From: Rathayibacter agropyri
Lineage (GTDB): Bacteria; Actinomycetota; Actinomycetes; Actinomycetales; Microbacteriaceae
Length of the DNA stretch: 64,000 nt
Direction of reading: 5' to 3'
NCBI RefSeq assembly: GCF_013249015.1
Contig: NZ_JABRPL010000001.1
Span: 916,318-980,317, forward strand
Shown here: positions 24,976 to 34,668 of the stretch, one piece after another
Layout of the letters: each line of letters begins with the position of its first letter
How positions within the stretch are numbered: position 1 is the stretch's first letter
Made by a program: the position numbers and the translations under genes
Notes under the pieces: generated by a model
Told to the model about the DNA's origin: nothing
Seen by the model: the letters and a program-made list of their open reading frames with translations, nothing else
Database searches by the model: none

Positions 24976-26415
24976 TCACCAGCTGACCGGGAGCGCTTTG
25001 CCCTCCTCGTAGCCCGCGGCCGACTGGAGGCCCACGACCGCGCGCTCATGGAAGTCGGGCACGCTACGCGCCCCCGCGTACGTGAAGGAGGAGCGGACGC
25101 CGGAGGTAATCATGTCGAGCAGATCCTCGACAGAGGGACGCAGCGGGTCGAGGTAGATGGTGGAGGAGGAGATGCCCTCGGCGAAGAGGCGCTTGCGGGC
25201 CAGCTCGTACGCGTCGAGCCGGTCGAAGCGCTCCTGCACTGCCTTGGCCGACGCCATGCCCCAGCTCTCCTTATAAACCCGGCCGGCCGCGTCGCTTCGC
25301 AGCTCTCCCGGGGCCTCGATCGTGCCCGCGAACCAGGAGCCGATCATGACGGAGGCGGCGCCCGCCGCGAGCGCGAGGGCCACGTCCCGCGGATAGCGGA
25401 CCCCACCGTCGGCCCAGACATGGGCGCCAAGCTCGTGCGCGCGGTCGGCCGTTTCGAGGACCGCTGAGAACTGCGGCCGCCCGACCGCCGTCATCATCCG
25501 GGTCGTACACATCGCGCCCGGTCCCACGCCGACCTTGAGAATGTCCGCCCCCGCGTCGACGAGGTCGTGCACCGCATCGGCCGTGACGATGTTGCCCGCG
25601 GCGATCGGCACTCCGAGATCGAGTGCCGAGACGATCCGCAGCGCCCGGAGCATCCCCTCCTGGTGGCCGTGGGCCGTGTCGAGCACCAGCACGTCGACGC
25701 CGGCGGCGACCAGCGCGCGGGCCTTGCTTTCGACATCACCATTGATGCCGATCGCCGCCGCAACATGGAGACGCCCCTCGGCGTCCAGGGCCGGATCGTA
25801 GATGGTCGCACGCAGCGCACCGGTGCGCGAGAGCGTGCCGACCAGCGCGCCGTGGTGCAGCACTGGAGCGAAGTCAAGGTCGGCCGCGACCATCAGGTCG
25901 AAGGCCGCACGGGCCGTCTGGACGTCGTCGGCGTCGATCGACGCGGTCGCCCCGTGCACGAGGTCGCCCAGAGACGCATCGGGGAGCGCGGTTGCGAGGC
26001 GCGACGCCGGGACGCAGCCGAGGATCGTGCCGTCGGCCTCCTGGACCACAAAGCCGTGGCCGGCGACCGCGGGAAGGATAGCCAGCGCCTCCTCGACGGT
26101 CGTTGCGGGAGTGGCGGTGAGGGCTCCCGAGAAGGCCACCGGCTGGCGCTTCACCCAGCGAATCGCGGCGTCGAGGGCCTGAAGCGGCATGTCCTGCGGC
26201 AGTACTCCGAGGCCGCCACGGCGAGCGAGAGCGGCGGCCAGTCGCGGTCCCGTCACCGAGTTCATGTTCGAGGAGACGATCGGGATCGTGGCTCCCGTGC
26301 CGTCACCGGGGGCGAGCGACACGTCGAGCCGACTCGTTACCGACGAGCGGCCGGGGACGAGAAAAACGTCCGAGTAGGTGAGGTCGCCTGAGGGTGATCC
26401 GCCAGAGAAATGCAT
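24976..26415 (-). CDS. guaB1: GuaB1-family IMP dehydrogenase-related protein (GMP reductase)
   Basis: A 479-residue (beta/alpha)8 enzyme with an inserted CBS pair (about residues 95-210). The active-site loop GVGPGAMCTTR contains the nucleophilic cysteine, and VLDTAHGH and GNIVTADA are strand-end motifs. GuaB1 proteins of actinobacteria have been described as GMP reductases in purine salvage rather than true IMP dehydrogenases; the split is by family, not by anything I can read as decisive here. The start at 26415 (MHFSGG) follows TAGCGT by 7 bases. It is divergent from kgd. Confidence 0.9.
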   Translation of the reverse strand: MHFSGGSPSGDLTYSDVFLVPGRSSVTSRLDVSLAPGDGTGATIPIVSSNMNSVTGPRLAAALARRGGLGVLPQDMPLQALDAAIRWVKRQPVAFSGALTATPATTVEEALAILPAVAGHGFVVQEADGTILGCVPASRLATALPDASLGDLVHGATASIDADDVQTARAAFDLMVAADLDFAPVLHHGALVGTLSRTGALRATIYDPALDAEGRLHVAAAIGINGDVESKARALVAAGVDVLVLDTAHGHQEGMLRALRIVSALDLGVPIAAGNIVTADAVHDLVDAGADILKVGVGPGAMCTTRMMTAVGRPQFSAVLETADRAHELGAHVWADGGVRYPRDVALALAAGAASVMIGSWFAGTIEAPGELRSDAAGRVYKESWGMASAKAVQERFDRLDAYELARKRLFAEGISSSTIYLDPLRPSVEDLLDMITSGVRSSFTYAGARSVPDFHERAVVGLQSAAGYEEGKALPVSW

Positions 26416-26422
26416 ACGGGAA

Positions 26423-26428
26423 ACGCTA
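26423..26428 (-). promoter_or_regulatory. candidate -10 element, leaderless guaB1
   Basis: TAGCGT on the minus strand lies 7 bases before the guaB1 ATG. The 200-bp gap to kgd must hold promoters for both genes. Confidence 0.4.
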
Positions 26429-26619
26429 CTCCGGCGCGGCCCCCGGTCAGCCCTTCGGGGATCGGCGCTAGGCTGGGCGACCGGGACGGGACCAGGTGAT
26501 GGCACCGGTTCCCGCGGTTCGAGGACGACTTCCTCATCCGCGGTGGCAGGCGCCGGGGGGTGCGGCGGGCCCGTCCGGATGATCGAGGACGAATCAACGG
26601 AGAGAGTGGGCGATCGGCT

Positions 26620-29600
26620 GTGTCGAGCCAGTTGACCGGAGTGGGAACAGACCAGGGCGCGGAGGACTTCGGGGCCAACGAGTGGCTCGTGGAGGAGTTG
26701 TACGAGCAGTACAGCGCCGATCGTGCCTCCGTGGACGAGTCCTGGTGGCCGATCCTGGAGCGCTACGGAGCCCAGCTCGCGCGCACCGGCCCGACGGCGT
26801 CGGCGGAGGACACGAAGCCCGCGCAGGCCGCCGCCGCCGAGCGGATCTCGACGAGCGCGGGAGGCGCGGTGACCCATCCCGTCACCCTCCCGTCCGACAC
26901 GGCACCCACCGCGCGCACGACATCGAAGCAGCCCAAGGCGCAGCCCATCCCCGCCGACGCGCCGGTGAGCAAGCCCTCGGCCGACGACTCCACCCCGGAC
27001 GAGGACGTCGTCACTCCGCTGCGCGGCATGGCGAAGAGCCTCGCCACCAACATGGACGCCAGCCTCACCATCCCGACCGCCACGAGTGTGCGCACGATCC
27101 CGGCGAAGCTGATGATCGACAACCGCATTGTGATCAACAACCACCTGCGCCGCACGCGCGGCGGCAAGGTGTCGTTCACGCATCTGATCGGCTGGGCGCT
27201 AATCCGTGCCCTTAAGGACTTCCCCAGCCAGAACGTCTTCTACGACGAGGTCGACGGCAAACCCGCCGTCGTCGCGCCGGCACACGTGAATCTCGGCATC
27301 GCGATCGACATGCCCAAGCCCGATGGCACCCGTGCCCTGCTCGTCCCGAGCATCAAGCGCGCTGACACACTGAGCTTTACGGCCTACCTCTCCGCCTACG
27401 AAGACCTGGTGAAGCGGGCCCGCGGCAACAAGCTTGTGGCCGGCGACTTCGCCGGGACCACGCTGTCGCTGACGAATCCCGGAGGCATCGGCACCGTCCA
27501 CTCCGTACCCCGCTTGATGAAGGGACAGGGCTGCATCATCGGCGCCGGAGCCCTCGAGTACCCGGCGGAGTTCCAGGGCTCGTCCGAGAAGACGCTTGTC
27601 GAGCTCGGTATCGGCAAGACCATTACTCTCACCTCGACCTACGACCACCGCGTGATCCAGGGCGCGGGGTCAGGCGAGTTCCTCAAGATCGTGCACGAAC
27701 TTCTGCTCGGCGGTCGCGGCTTTTACGAGGACATCTTCGCCGCCCTGCGCATCCCGTACGACCCGATCCACTGGTCGACCGACATCGCCGTCGACCTCGC
27801 CGAGCGCGTCTCCAAGACCGCCCGAGTGCAGGAACTCATCAACTCGTTCCGCGTGCGCGGCCACCTGATGGCCGACGTCGATCCGCTCGAGTACGTGCAG
27901 CGCTCGCACCCAGACCTTGCGATCGAGAGCCACGGTCTCACGTTCTGGGACCTCGATCGCGAGTTCGTTACGGACGGCTTCGGCGGCAAGCGCCAGCTCA
28001 AGCTGCGCGAGATCCTCGGAATCCTCCGCGACTCCTACTGCCGCACCGTCGGCATCGAGTACATGCACATTCAGGATCCGGAGCAGCGCGCCTGGGTGCA
28101 GCAGAAGCTGGAGCGCGGTTACGAGAAGCCCGGCCACGACGAGCAGCTGCGCATCCTCGGCAAGCTGAACCAGGCGGAGGCCTTCGAGACGTTCCTGCAG
28201 ACGAAATACGTCGGTCAGAAGCGCTTCTCCCTCGAGGGCGGGGAGTCGCTGATCGCGCTCCTCGACGCCATCCTGCAGGGCGCAGCCGACGAGCACCTCG
28301 ACGAGGTCGCGATCGGCATGGCGCACCGCGGGCGCCTCAACGTGCTGACGAACATCGCAGGAAAGACCTACGGACAGATCTTCCGCGAGTTCGAGGGCAC
28401 CCAGGATCCGCGCACGGTCCAGGGCTCCGGCGACGTGAAGTACCACCTCGGCACGGAGGGAACCTTCCGCGGTGCCGGTGGCGAGGAGATCCCCGTGTAC
28501 CTCGCGGCGAACCCCTCGCACCTCGAAGCGGTAAACGGAGTGCTCGAGGGCATCGTCCGAGCCAAGCAGGACCGCAAGCCGATCGGCACGTTCACCACGC
28601 TGCCGATCCTCGTCCACGGCGACGCCGCGATGGCGGGCCAGGGCGTCGTCGTCGAGACCTTGCAGATGTCTCAACTGCGTGCCTACCGCACCGGCGGGAC
28701 GATCCACGTCAACATCAACAACCAGGTCGGCTTCACGACCCCGCCGCACGAGGCGCGCACCTCGATCTACTCCACCGACGGCGCAAAGACCATCCAGGCG
28801 CCGATCTTCCACGTCAACGGCGACGACCCCGAGGCCGTCGTCCACGTCGCCCAGATCGCATTCGAGTACCGCCAGCGGTTCCACCGCGACGTGGTGATCG
28901 ACCTCATCTGCTACCGCCGCCGCGGGCACAACGAGGGAGACGACCCCTCGATGACCCAGCCGCTGATGTACAGCCTGATCGAGGCGAAGCGCTCGGTGCG
29001 CAAGCTTTACACCGAGGCGCTCGTCGGACGCGGCGACATCACCGAGGAGGAGTACGACCGCGCCCACCAGGACTTCCAGGACCGTCTGGAGCGCGCCTTC
29101 GCCGAGACCCACGCGGCACAGACCGGCGCGATCCCGGTGATCTCCGGCGACGGCTCGGTGGCCGATCTTGAGCTGCCCGATGCGCAGCGGGGCGAGGACT
29201 ACCCGGGCGAACCCGAAGTGACCGGAGTGAAGACCGAGGTGATCACCCGCATCGGCGACGCGTTCATGACGCCGCCCGAGGGCTTCACGGTGCACCCGAA
29301 ACTCCAGCAGCTCCTCGCGAAGCGTCAGGAGATGAGCCGGTCGGGCTCGATCGACTGGGCGTTCGGCGAGCTGCTCGCGCTCGGTTCGCTCCTGCTCGAG
29401 GGCACTCCGGTGCGCCTCGTCGGGCAGGACACCCGTCGCGGCACCTTCGTCCAGCGCCACGCTGTGCTGCACGACCGCGAGAACGGCCAGGAGTGGCTGC
29501 CGCTGATGAACCTCTCCGAGCAGCAGGCGCGGCTCTGGATCTACGACTCCCTGCTCTCCGAGTACGCCGCGATGGCGTTCGAGTACGGCTACTCGGTCGA

Positions 29601-30369
29601 GCGTCCCGACTCGCTGGTGCTGTGGGAGGCGCAGTTCGGCGACTTCGCGAACGGCGCGCAGATCGTGATCGACGAGTTCATCTCGTCGGCCGAGCAGAAA
29701 TGGGGCCAGCGCTCGTCGCTCGTGCTCCTGCTCCCGCACGGCTACGAGGGCCAGGGCCCCGACCACTCCTCCGCCCGGATCGAGCGCTACCTGCAGATGT
29801 GCGCCGAGCGGAACATGACCGTCGCGCGCCCGTCGACGCCGGCGTCGTACTTCCACCTGCTGCGTCGCCAGGCGTACTCGCGGCCGCGGCGTCCGCTCAT
29901 CGTCTTCACCCCGAAGGCGATGCTCCGCCTACGCGGCGCGTCGAGCCCCGTCGAGGACTTCACCTCGGGACGCTTCGAGCTCGTGATTGATGATGCCCGC
30001 ATCCAGGATGCGTCGGCCGTGAAGCGCGTGCTGCTGCACGCAGGCAAGGTGCACTACGACCTGAAGGCCGAACTCGAGAAGAAGCCCGACGACGGTATTG
30101 CGCTTGTCCGGGTTGAGCAGTACTACCCGGCGCCGATTGACGAGCTGCGGGGCATCGCCGAACGCTACCCAGACGCCGAGCTGGTCTGGGTGCAGGACGA
30201 GCCGGAGAACCAGGGGGCGTGGCCGTTCATCGCGCTCGAGGTGGCGCCGATGCTCGGTCGCCCGATCCGCGTGGTTTCGCGCGCGGCGGCGGCTTCTCCT
30301 GCGGCAGGCTCCGCGAAGCGCCACGCTTCTGAACAGGCCGATCTCCTGTCCCGAGCACTCACCCGCTAG
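26620..30369 (+). CDS. kgd: multifunctional 2-oxoglutarate metabolism enzyme (Kgd)
   Basis: A 1249-residue fused enzyme typical of actinobacteria. The N-terminal segment FGANEWLVEELYEQY is the E1-type leader. A Pro/Ala-rich linker follows, then an E2-like succinyltransferase core without a lipoyl domain (about 120-360; DHRVIQG near 342-348), then a thiamine-diphosphate E1 domain (MAHRGRLNVL near 566). It feeds the TCA cycle from 2-oxoglutarate; relatives also show decarboxylase and carboligase activity and are inhibited by the FHA protein GarA. The start is the GTG at 26620 (VSSQLTG). A strong hairpin follows the stop. Confidence 0.95.
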   Translation: MSSQLTGVGTDQGAEDFGANEWLVEELYEQYSADRASVDESWWPILERYGAQLARTGPTASAEDTKPAQAAAAERISTSAGGAVTHPVTLPSDTAPTARTTSKQPKAQPIPADAPVSKPSADDSTPDEDVVTPLRGMAKSLATNMDASLTIPTATSVRTIPAKLMIDNRIVINNHLRRTRGGKVSFTHLIGWALIRALKDFPSQNVFYDEVDGKPAVVAPAHVNLGIAIDMPKPDGTRALLVPSIKRADTLSFTAYLSAYEDLVKRARGNKLVAGDFAGTTLSLTNPGGIGTVHSVPRLMKGQGCIIGAGALEYPAEFQGSSEKTLVELGIGKTITLTSTYDHRVIQGAGSGEFLKIVHELLLGGRGFYEDIFAALRIPYDPIHWSTDIAVDLAERVSKTARVQELINSFRVRGHLMADVDPLEYVQRSHPDLAIESHGLTFWDLDREFVTDGFGGKRQLKLREILGILRDSYCRTVGIEYMHIQDPEQRAWVQQKLERGYEKPGHDEQLRILGKLNQAEAFETFLQTKYVGQKRFSLEGGESLIALLDAILQGAADEHLDEVAIGMAHRGRLNVLTNIAGKTYGQIFREFEGTQDPRTVQGSGDVKYHLGTEGTFRGAGGEEIPVYLAANPSHLEAVNGVLEGIVRAKQDRKPIGTFTTLPILVHGDAAMAGQGVVVETLQMSQLRAYRTGGTIHVNINNQVGFTTPPHEARTSIYSTDGAKTIQAPIFHVNGDDPEAVVHVAQIAFEYRQRFHRDVVIDLICYRRRGHNEGDDPSMTQPLMYSLIEAKRSVRKLYTEALVGRGDITEEEYDRAHQDFQDRLERAFAETHAAQTGAIPVISGDGSVADLELPDAQRGEDYPGEPEVTGVKTEVITRIGDAFMTPPEGFTVHPKLQQLLAKRQEMSRSGSIDWAFGELLALGSLLLEGTPVRLVGQDTRRGTFVQRHAVLHDRENGQEWLPLMNLSEQQARLWIYDSLLSEYAAMAFEYGYSVERPDSLVLWEAQFGDFANGAQIVIDEFISSAEQKWGQRSSLVLLLPHGYEGQGPDHSSARIERYLQMCAERNMTVARPSTPASYFHLLRRQAYSRPRRPLIVFTPKAMLRLRGASSPVEDFTSGRFELVIDDARIQDASAVKRVLLHAGKVHYDLKAELEKKPDDGIALVRVEQYYPAPIDELRGIAERYPDAELVWVQDEPENQGAWPFIALEVAPMLGRPIRVVSRAAAASPAAGSAKRHASEQADLLSRALTR

Positions 30370-30376
30370 CGGCACC

Positions 30377-30440
30377 GGGAGGGCCCCGGACCGTCGAGGG
30401 AGCCCGTTACCGCGGGCCGTCTCGACGGTTCGGGGCTCCC
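30377..30440. terminator. bidirectional hairpin between kgd and rsrA
   Basis: Arms 30377-30398 and 30421-30440 pair over about 20 bases with small mismatches (CCGTCGAG / CTCGACGG at the inner end). The loop can form its own short stem. The two genes converge, so one hairpin can serve both. Confidence 0.7.
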
Positions 30441-30453
30441 TCGGCGAGCTGAC

Positions 30454-30705
30454 CTACACGCTGGCGTGGGCTGCGTGCTCGTCGCGGAGCATTCCAAGCA
30501 CCTGGGCGCGGAGGTCCTCCGGTGCGGTCTCGTTGCAGGCGCGTTGAACGGCAACAGTCAGTACGACACCGACCCTCGCTTCGTTGGTGCACTCGACGCA
30601 CCCCGCGATGTGCTCACGAATGTCGGCGGCATCCTCTTTGCACAGTTCGTTGTGCAGGTACTCCTCGAGTTCAGCTTTCGCCTTCGTGCAACCGCTGTCG
30701 GTCAT
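30454..30705 (-). CDS. rsrA: mycothiol-system zinc anti-sigma factor
   Basis: An 83-residue ZAS-family anti-sigma factor. The zinc/redox motif is HIAGCVEC near residues 32-39, with further cysteines at Cys6 and Cys22 and near residue 57. In relatives (RsrA, RshA) oxidation of these cysteines to a disulfide releases zinc and frees the sigma factor. The start overlaps the sigma-factor stop by 4 bp, which fixes a one-to-one pairing. The assignment is by motif, size and neighbour. Confidence 0.9.
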   Translation of the reverse strand: MTDSGCTKAKAELEEYLHNELCKEDAADIREHIAGCVECTNEARVGVVLTVAVQRACNETAPEDLRAQVLGMLRDEHAAHASV

Positions 30706-31565
30706 TTCGTGCTCCCGGAAGTGAATGCGGCGCGATATCCGCGCTCGCGTGCGTAGTCGGTGAGTCGTTCACGCAGCATGCGGCGTCCGCGGTGCAGCCG
30801 ACTCATGACGGTCCCGACGGGGGTTTTCATAATGTCCGCGATCTCCTGATAGGAGAAGCCTTCGACATCGGCGAAGTAGACGGCGAGCCGGAAATCCTCC
30901 GGGATTGCCTGGAGTGCCTCCTTGACCGCGGTGTCGGGGAGGTGGTCGATTGCCTCCGCCTCCGCCGAGCGACTGGAGGTGGCCGTGGTCGACTCGGCGC
31001 CGCCGAGCTGCCAGTCCTCGAGTTCGTCAATAGCGCTCTGGTAGGGCTCGCGCTGCTTCTTGCGGTACGAGTTGATAAAGGTGTTCGTCAGGATGCGATA
31101 GAGCCACGCCTTGAGGTTCGTGCCCTGCTGGAACTGGCGGAACGCACCGAAGGCCTTCGCGAATGTCTCCTGCACGAGGTCTTGCGCATCGGCGGGATTC
31201 TTCGTCATGCGCAGGCCGGCCGCGTACAGCTGGTCGATGAAGGGCAGAGCCTGCTCCTCGAAAAGCACACGAAGGTCGACAGGAGCGTCGGCGCGGAGAT
31301 CGTCCAACGACTCCTCGACGGTGTCCTCGATTGTCTGCTCCGTCTCGGCGGGCGCGGAGGCCTCATCGGCCGGGCCGGTGCGGGGTACGTCGTCGCGAGT
31401 CATCGGGAGTGATTCTACGGGGGCGCTGCTCGCGGCGGCCGGGGTTGCGAGACAGCGGCGGCTGCGGGATGCGGCTCGCGCGCGGGTCGTCGTCATGACC
31501 GGAGTGGTTGCCACCGGCGTCGCGGCGAGCGACGCCGCCGGGGTCGCCATCGCTGCTACAGCCAT
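30702..31565 (-). CDS. sigR: SigR/SigH-type ECF sigma factor with N-terminal extension
   Basis: An ECF sigma factor for the thiol-oxidative (mycothiol) stress response. Region 2 runs from about residue 105 ([13 protein letters not shown], then [22 protein letters not shown]), and region 4 is near 215-270 ([24 protein letters not shown]). The ATG at 31565 has GGGAGG six bases upstream and gives 287 residues. An in-frame ATG at 31403 gives 233 residues, close to the length of M. tuberculosis SigH, but has no visible ribosome-binding site. The first 54 residues are an Ala/Thr/Arg-rich, low-complexity tail. rsrA follows with a 4-bp overlap. Confidence 0.9.
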   Translation of the reverse strand: MAVAAMATPAASLAATPVATTPVMTTTRARAASRSRRCLATPAAASSAPVESLPMTRDDVPRTGPADEASAPAETEQTIEDTVEESLDDLRADAPVDLRVLFEEQALPFIDQLYAAGLRMTKNPADAQDLVQETFAKAFGAFRQFQQGTNLKAWLYRILTNTFINSYRKKQREPYQSAIDELEDWQLGGAESTTATSSRSAEAEAIDHLPDTAVKEALQAIPEDFRLAVYFADVEGFSYQEIADIMKTPVGTVMSRLHRGRRMLRERLTDYARERGYRAAFTSGSTK

Positions 31566-31606
31566 GCTCCGCCTCCCACACTTCTGCCGACTCCCTGCTG
31601 GCCGAC

Positions 31607-31612
31607 TATCCT
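31607..31612 (+). promoter_or_regulatory. candidate -10 element, leaderless aroA
   Basis: TATCCT lies 8 bases before the aroA ATG. The sigR start is only 55 bp away on the other strand, so the two promoters must overlap or interlock. Confidence 0.4.
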
Positions 31613-31620
31613 GACAACCG

Positions 31621-32976
31621 ATGGTCTTCTCGCGTTATTCCGCTCCCGAGTTCGATCCGTACGGCGACGCCCGTGCGCTCCCCGGCGACGATGCGTGGCC
31701 CGCACCGCTCGCGGCCGGTGCCGTCGACGCCGAACTCGGGCTGCCAGGCTCCAAGTCGCTCACCAACCGGGAGCTGGTCCTCTCCGCCCTGGCCGAGGGC
31801 CGCTCCACGGTCCGCGCACCCCTGCACTCCCGCGACACCGCACTCATGATCGAGGCCCTGCGCTCGCTCGGCACGACGATCCGCGAATCGGGCGCGACCG
31901 GCGACTTCGGCGCCGACCTCATCGTGGAACCGGCCGAGGAGTTGCTGGGCTCCACCACCATCGACTGCGGCCTCGCGGGAACAGTGATGCGCTTCATGCC
32001 TCCGCTCGCCGGGCTCGCGCTCGGACCGACCACCTTCGACGGCGACGCGTATGCGGCGAAGCGGCCGATGGGTGCGACCATCGCGTCCCTCCGCTCGCTC
32101 GGCGTCGATGTGGCGGATGACGGCCGGGGCGGTCTTCCTTTTACTGTGCACGGCTCCGGCTCGGTCCGCGGCGGCGAAGCGATTATCGACGCCTCTCGTT
32201 CGAGCCAGTTCGTCTCGGCCCTGCTCCTGGCGGGTGCCCGCTTCGACGATGGGCTGCGCCTGCGCCACGAAGGCGGTCAGCTCCCCAGCCAGCCGCACAT
32301 CGACATGACCATCGCCGCGCTGGCGGCCCGCGGAGTCACGGTCGGCACTCCCGCTCAGGGCGAGTGGACGCTCGATCCGCAGGCCATCGCGGGAGCCGAT
32401 GTCCTCATCGAGCCCGACCTCTCCAACGCTGCCCCGTTTCTGGCCGCGGCGCTGGTCACCGGGGGCCGGGTCCGGCTGCGCCACTGGCCAGCCTCGACGA
32501 CCCAGGTCGGTGCGCACCTCGAGCGGATCCTCCCGCTCTTCGGCGCCACCGTCGAGCGGGACGGCGACGCCCTCGTGGTGACCGGCGGCGACGAGATCCT
32601 CGGAGTCGACCTCGACCTGTCCGAGGGTGGCGAGCTCGCACCGGCCTTGGCCGCGCTTGCCGCGCTCGCGAGCACGCCGAGCACACTCACCGGCATTGGC
32701 CACATCCGGCACCACGAGACCGACCGCCTCGCCGCCCTCGCCGCCGAGATCACGGGGCTGGGCGGGATCGTGACCGAGCTCGAGGATGGGCTGCGGATCG
32801 AGCCGGCTGAGTTGCACGGCGGACGTTGGCGCACCTATTCCGACCACCGGATGGCGCACGCTGGCGCCCTGATCGGGCTGGTCGTGCCCGGCGTCGTCAT
32901 CGAGGACATCGCTACGACCGCGAAGACGCTTCCGCAGTTCCCTGCGCTGTGGACCACTCTCGCAGGATCGATCTGA
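31621..32976 (+). CDS. aroA: 3-phosphoshikimate 1-carboxyvinyltransferase (EPSP synthase)
   Basis: A 451-residue EPSP synthase, the sixth step of the shikimate pathway. [14 protein letters not shown] near residues 40-53 binds phosphate and [13 protein letters not shown] near 118-127 replaces the GNAGTA-R-P of the E. coli type, a form seen in actinobacteria. RYSDHRMAH-like YSDHRMAH lies near the C-terminus. An approximately 30-residue N-terminal extension precedes the fold. rsgA begins three bases after the stop codon and bcp follows, so the three are likely one operon. Confidence 0.96.
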   Translation: MVFSRYSAPEFDPYGDARALPGDDAWPAPLAAGAVDAELGLPGSKSLTNRELVLSALAEGRSTVRAPLHSRDTALMIEALRSLGTTIRESGATGDFGADLIVEPAEELLGSTTIDCGLAGTVMRFMPPLAGLALGPTTFDGDAYAAKRPMGATIASLRSLGVDVADDGRGGLPFTVHGSGSVRGGEAIIDASRSSQFVSALLLAGARFDDGLRLRHEGGQLPSQPHIDMTIAALAARGVTVGTPAQGEWTLDPQAIAGADVLIEPDLSNAAPFLAAALVTGGRVRLRHWPASTTQVGAHLERILPLFGATVERDGDALVVTGGDEILGVDLDLSEGGELAPALAALAALASTPSTLTGIGHIRHHETDRLAALAAEITGLGGIVTELEDGLRIEPAELHGGRWRTYSDHRMAHAGALIGLVVPGVVIEDIATTAKTLPQFPALWTTLAGSI

Positions 32977-32979
32977 CCC

Positions 32980-34056
32980 GTGTCGTGGTGGACGGACAGC
33001 GGCCTCGACGCCGACGGCGTACTCGACGACTTCGACGGCTACGACGAATCGGACGCCCGCGTACGACCGAATCCGAAGGGCACCAAACCGCGCACCAAGA
33101 ACCGGCCCGCTTACGAGGACGCTGAGATCGCGATGGTTCTCGGCGTCGACCGCGGCCGCTACACGGTGATGATTGGCGACGGCACTCCCGAGGAGCACGA
33201 ATTCACTGCTGCCAGGGCGCGCGAACTGCGACGCCAGGCGATCGTTGCCGGCGACCGCGTTGATGTGGTCGGCGACTCGAGCGGCGACGACGGAACCCTC
33301 GCGCGCATCGTCCGAATCCGCGAGCGCTCGACCCTCCTGCGCCGCAGCGCGGATGACACTGACGCGATCGAGCGCGTCATCGTGGCGAATGCGGATCAGA
33401 TGCTCTGCGTCGTCGCCGCTGCCGATCCGGAGCCGCGCACCCGCCTGGTGGACCGTTACCTCGTGGCCGCCTTCGACGCCGGGATCACGCCGATGCTCTG
33501 CATCACCAAAACGGACCTCGCCGATCCGGCCCCGTTCCTCCGAAACTTCGATGGCCTGGATCTGCGCGTGTTCCTGTCGAGCCAGGACGAGCCGCCAGTC
33601 GACGAGATCGCGGAGGCGCTGCTCGGGCACGAGACGGTCGTGGTCGGGCACTCGGGGGTGGGCAAGTCGACGCTGGTGAACAAGCTGGTGCCGAACGCGC
33701 ACCGGGCCACGGGGCACGTCAATACGGTGACCGGCCGGGGCCGGCACACGTCCTCGTCCACCGTCTCCTTACGCGTCCAGCGCGATGATCGGCACGGCTG
33801 GGTGATCGACACTCCCGGCGTGCGCTCGTTCGGCCTCGGCCACGTGAATACCGACAACATTCTCGGCGCCTTCACGACCCTCGCCCACAGTGCCGAGGAC
33901 TGCCCGCGGGGCTGCACGCACCTCCCCGACTCCCCCGACTGCGCCATCATCGAGGCGGTCGAGGAGGGCACGCTGGGCGCGAGCGGGCCCGAGCGCCTCG
34001 ACTCGCTCCAGCGCCTCCTGACCACCTTCGCCACGACCGACGGAAGCAAACGATGA
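32980..34056 (+). CDS. rsgA: small ribosomal subunit biogenesis GTPase RsgA
   Basis: A 358-residue circularly permuted GTPase that matures the 30S subunit. An N-terminal OB-fold is followed by G4 (TKTDLADP), then G1 (GHSGVGKSTLVNK near 222-234), then G3 (DTPGVRSFGL). The zinc-finger region CPRGCTHLPDSPDC lies near 308-321. The start is a GTG three bases past the aroA stop. The stop overlaps the bcp start by 4 bp. Confidence 0.95.
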   Translation: MSWWTDSGLDADGVLDDFDGYDESDARVRPNPKGTKPRTKNRPAYEDAEIAMVLGVDRGRYTVMIGDGTPEEHEFTAARARELRRQAIVAGDRVDVVGDSSGDDGTLARIVRIRERSTLLRRSADDTDAIERVIVANADQMLCVVAAADPEPRTRLVDRYLVAAFDAGITPMLCITKTDLADPAPFLRNFDGLDLRVFLSSQDEPPVDEIAEALLGHETVVVGHSGVGKSTLVNKLVPNAHRATGHVNTVTGRGRHTSSSTVSLRVQRDDRHGWVIDTPGVRSFGLGHVNTDNILGAFTTLAHSAEDCPRGCTHLPDSPDCAIIEAVEEGTLGASGPERLDSLQRLLTTFATTDGSKR

Positions 34057-34547
34057 CCGACCTCTCCCCTCTCCCGATCGACGCGCGCCTGGGTTCCGGC
34101 GACGCCGCCCCCGACTTCACGCTCCCCGACCAGGACGGACGTCCCGTCTCGCTCCAGGACTACCGTGGGCGTCGGGTGATCCTCTTCTTCTATCCCGAGG
34201 CCGATACCCCAGGCTGCACTACTGAAGCGTGCGACTTCCGCGATAACGCCGCCTCGCTCCGCGACTCTGGCTACGAGGTGCTCGGGCTCTCCCGCGACAC
34301 TCCCCAGGCACTGCGCCGCTGGGCGGATGCGCAGGGCATCACCTATCCGCTGTTGAGCGACCCCGATATGACGGTGCACCGCGCCTACGCCGTGTGGGGT
34401 GAGAAGAGCCTCTACGGCAAGACCGTCGTCGGCGTCCTGCGCTCGACGTTCGTGGTCGGAGTTGAAGGCGGGCTCGAGTTCGCGCAGTACGGCGTCCGCG
34501 CCACAGGCCACGTCCAGGCTCTGCGGAAGAAGCTCAAGCTGGTCTAA
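34053..34547 (+). CDS. bcp: peroxiredoxin, BCP/PrxQ type
   Basis: A 164-residue thiol peroxidase. The peroxidatic cysteine is Cys55 in TPGCTTEAC, and Cys60, five residues on, is the likely resolving cysteine, as in PrxQ enzymes. It reduces hydrogen peroxide and organic peroxides in the cytoplasm. It is coupled to rsgA by a 4-bp overlap and lies close to the sigR oxidative-stress pair, though on the other strand. Confidence 0.94.
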   Translation: MTDLSPLPIDARLGSGDAAPDFTLPDQDGRPVSLQDYRGRRVILFFYPEADTPGCTTEACDFRDNAASLRDSGYEVLGLSRDTPQALRRWADAQGITYPLLSDPDMTVHRAYAVWGEKSLYGKTVVGVLRSTFVVGVEGGLEFAQYGVRATGHVQALRKKLKLV

Positions 34548-34668
34548 CGCGCGCTGGGACCCGTCGTCCCGCGCCAAATGGTCTCCCTTACCCGTCATTC
34601 CTGCGAGCATCGCTCACAGCTGATGAGTGCGGCGCCGACCGGGCGCCCCGTCGGAACGAGGGGTGGCT

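Noticed and set aside
27670-29856. A 728-residue minus-strand open frame inside kgd
   Set aside because: Lies wholly within the E1 part of kgd and shows only shadow composition; no start signal.
31621-32976. Inherent glyphosate tolerance of the aroA product
   Set aside because: The PEP loop differs from the E. coli type, but this form is common in actinobacteria and sensitivity cannot be read from it.
31606-33747. A 713-residue minus-strand frame opposite aroA and rsgA
   Set aside because: Spans two well-supported genes and their junction, which no real gene here would do; composition is typical of antisense frames.
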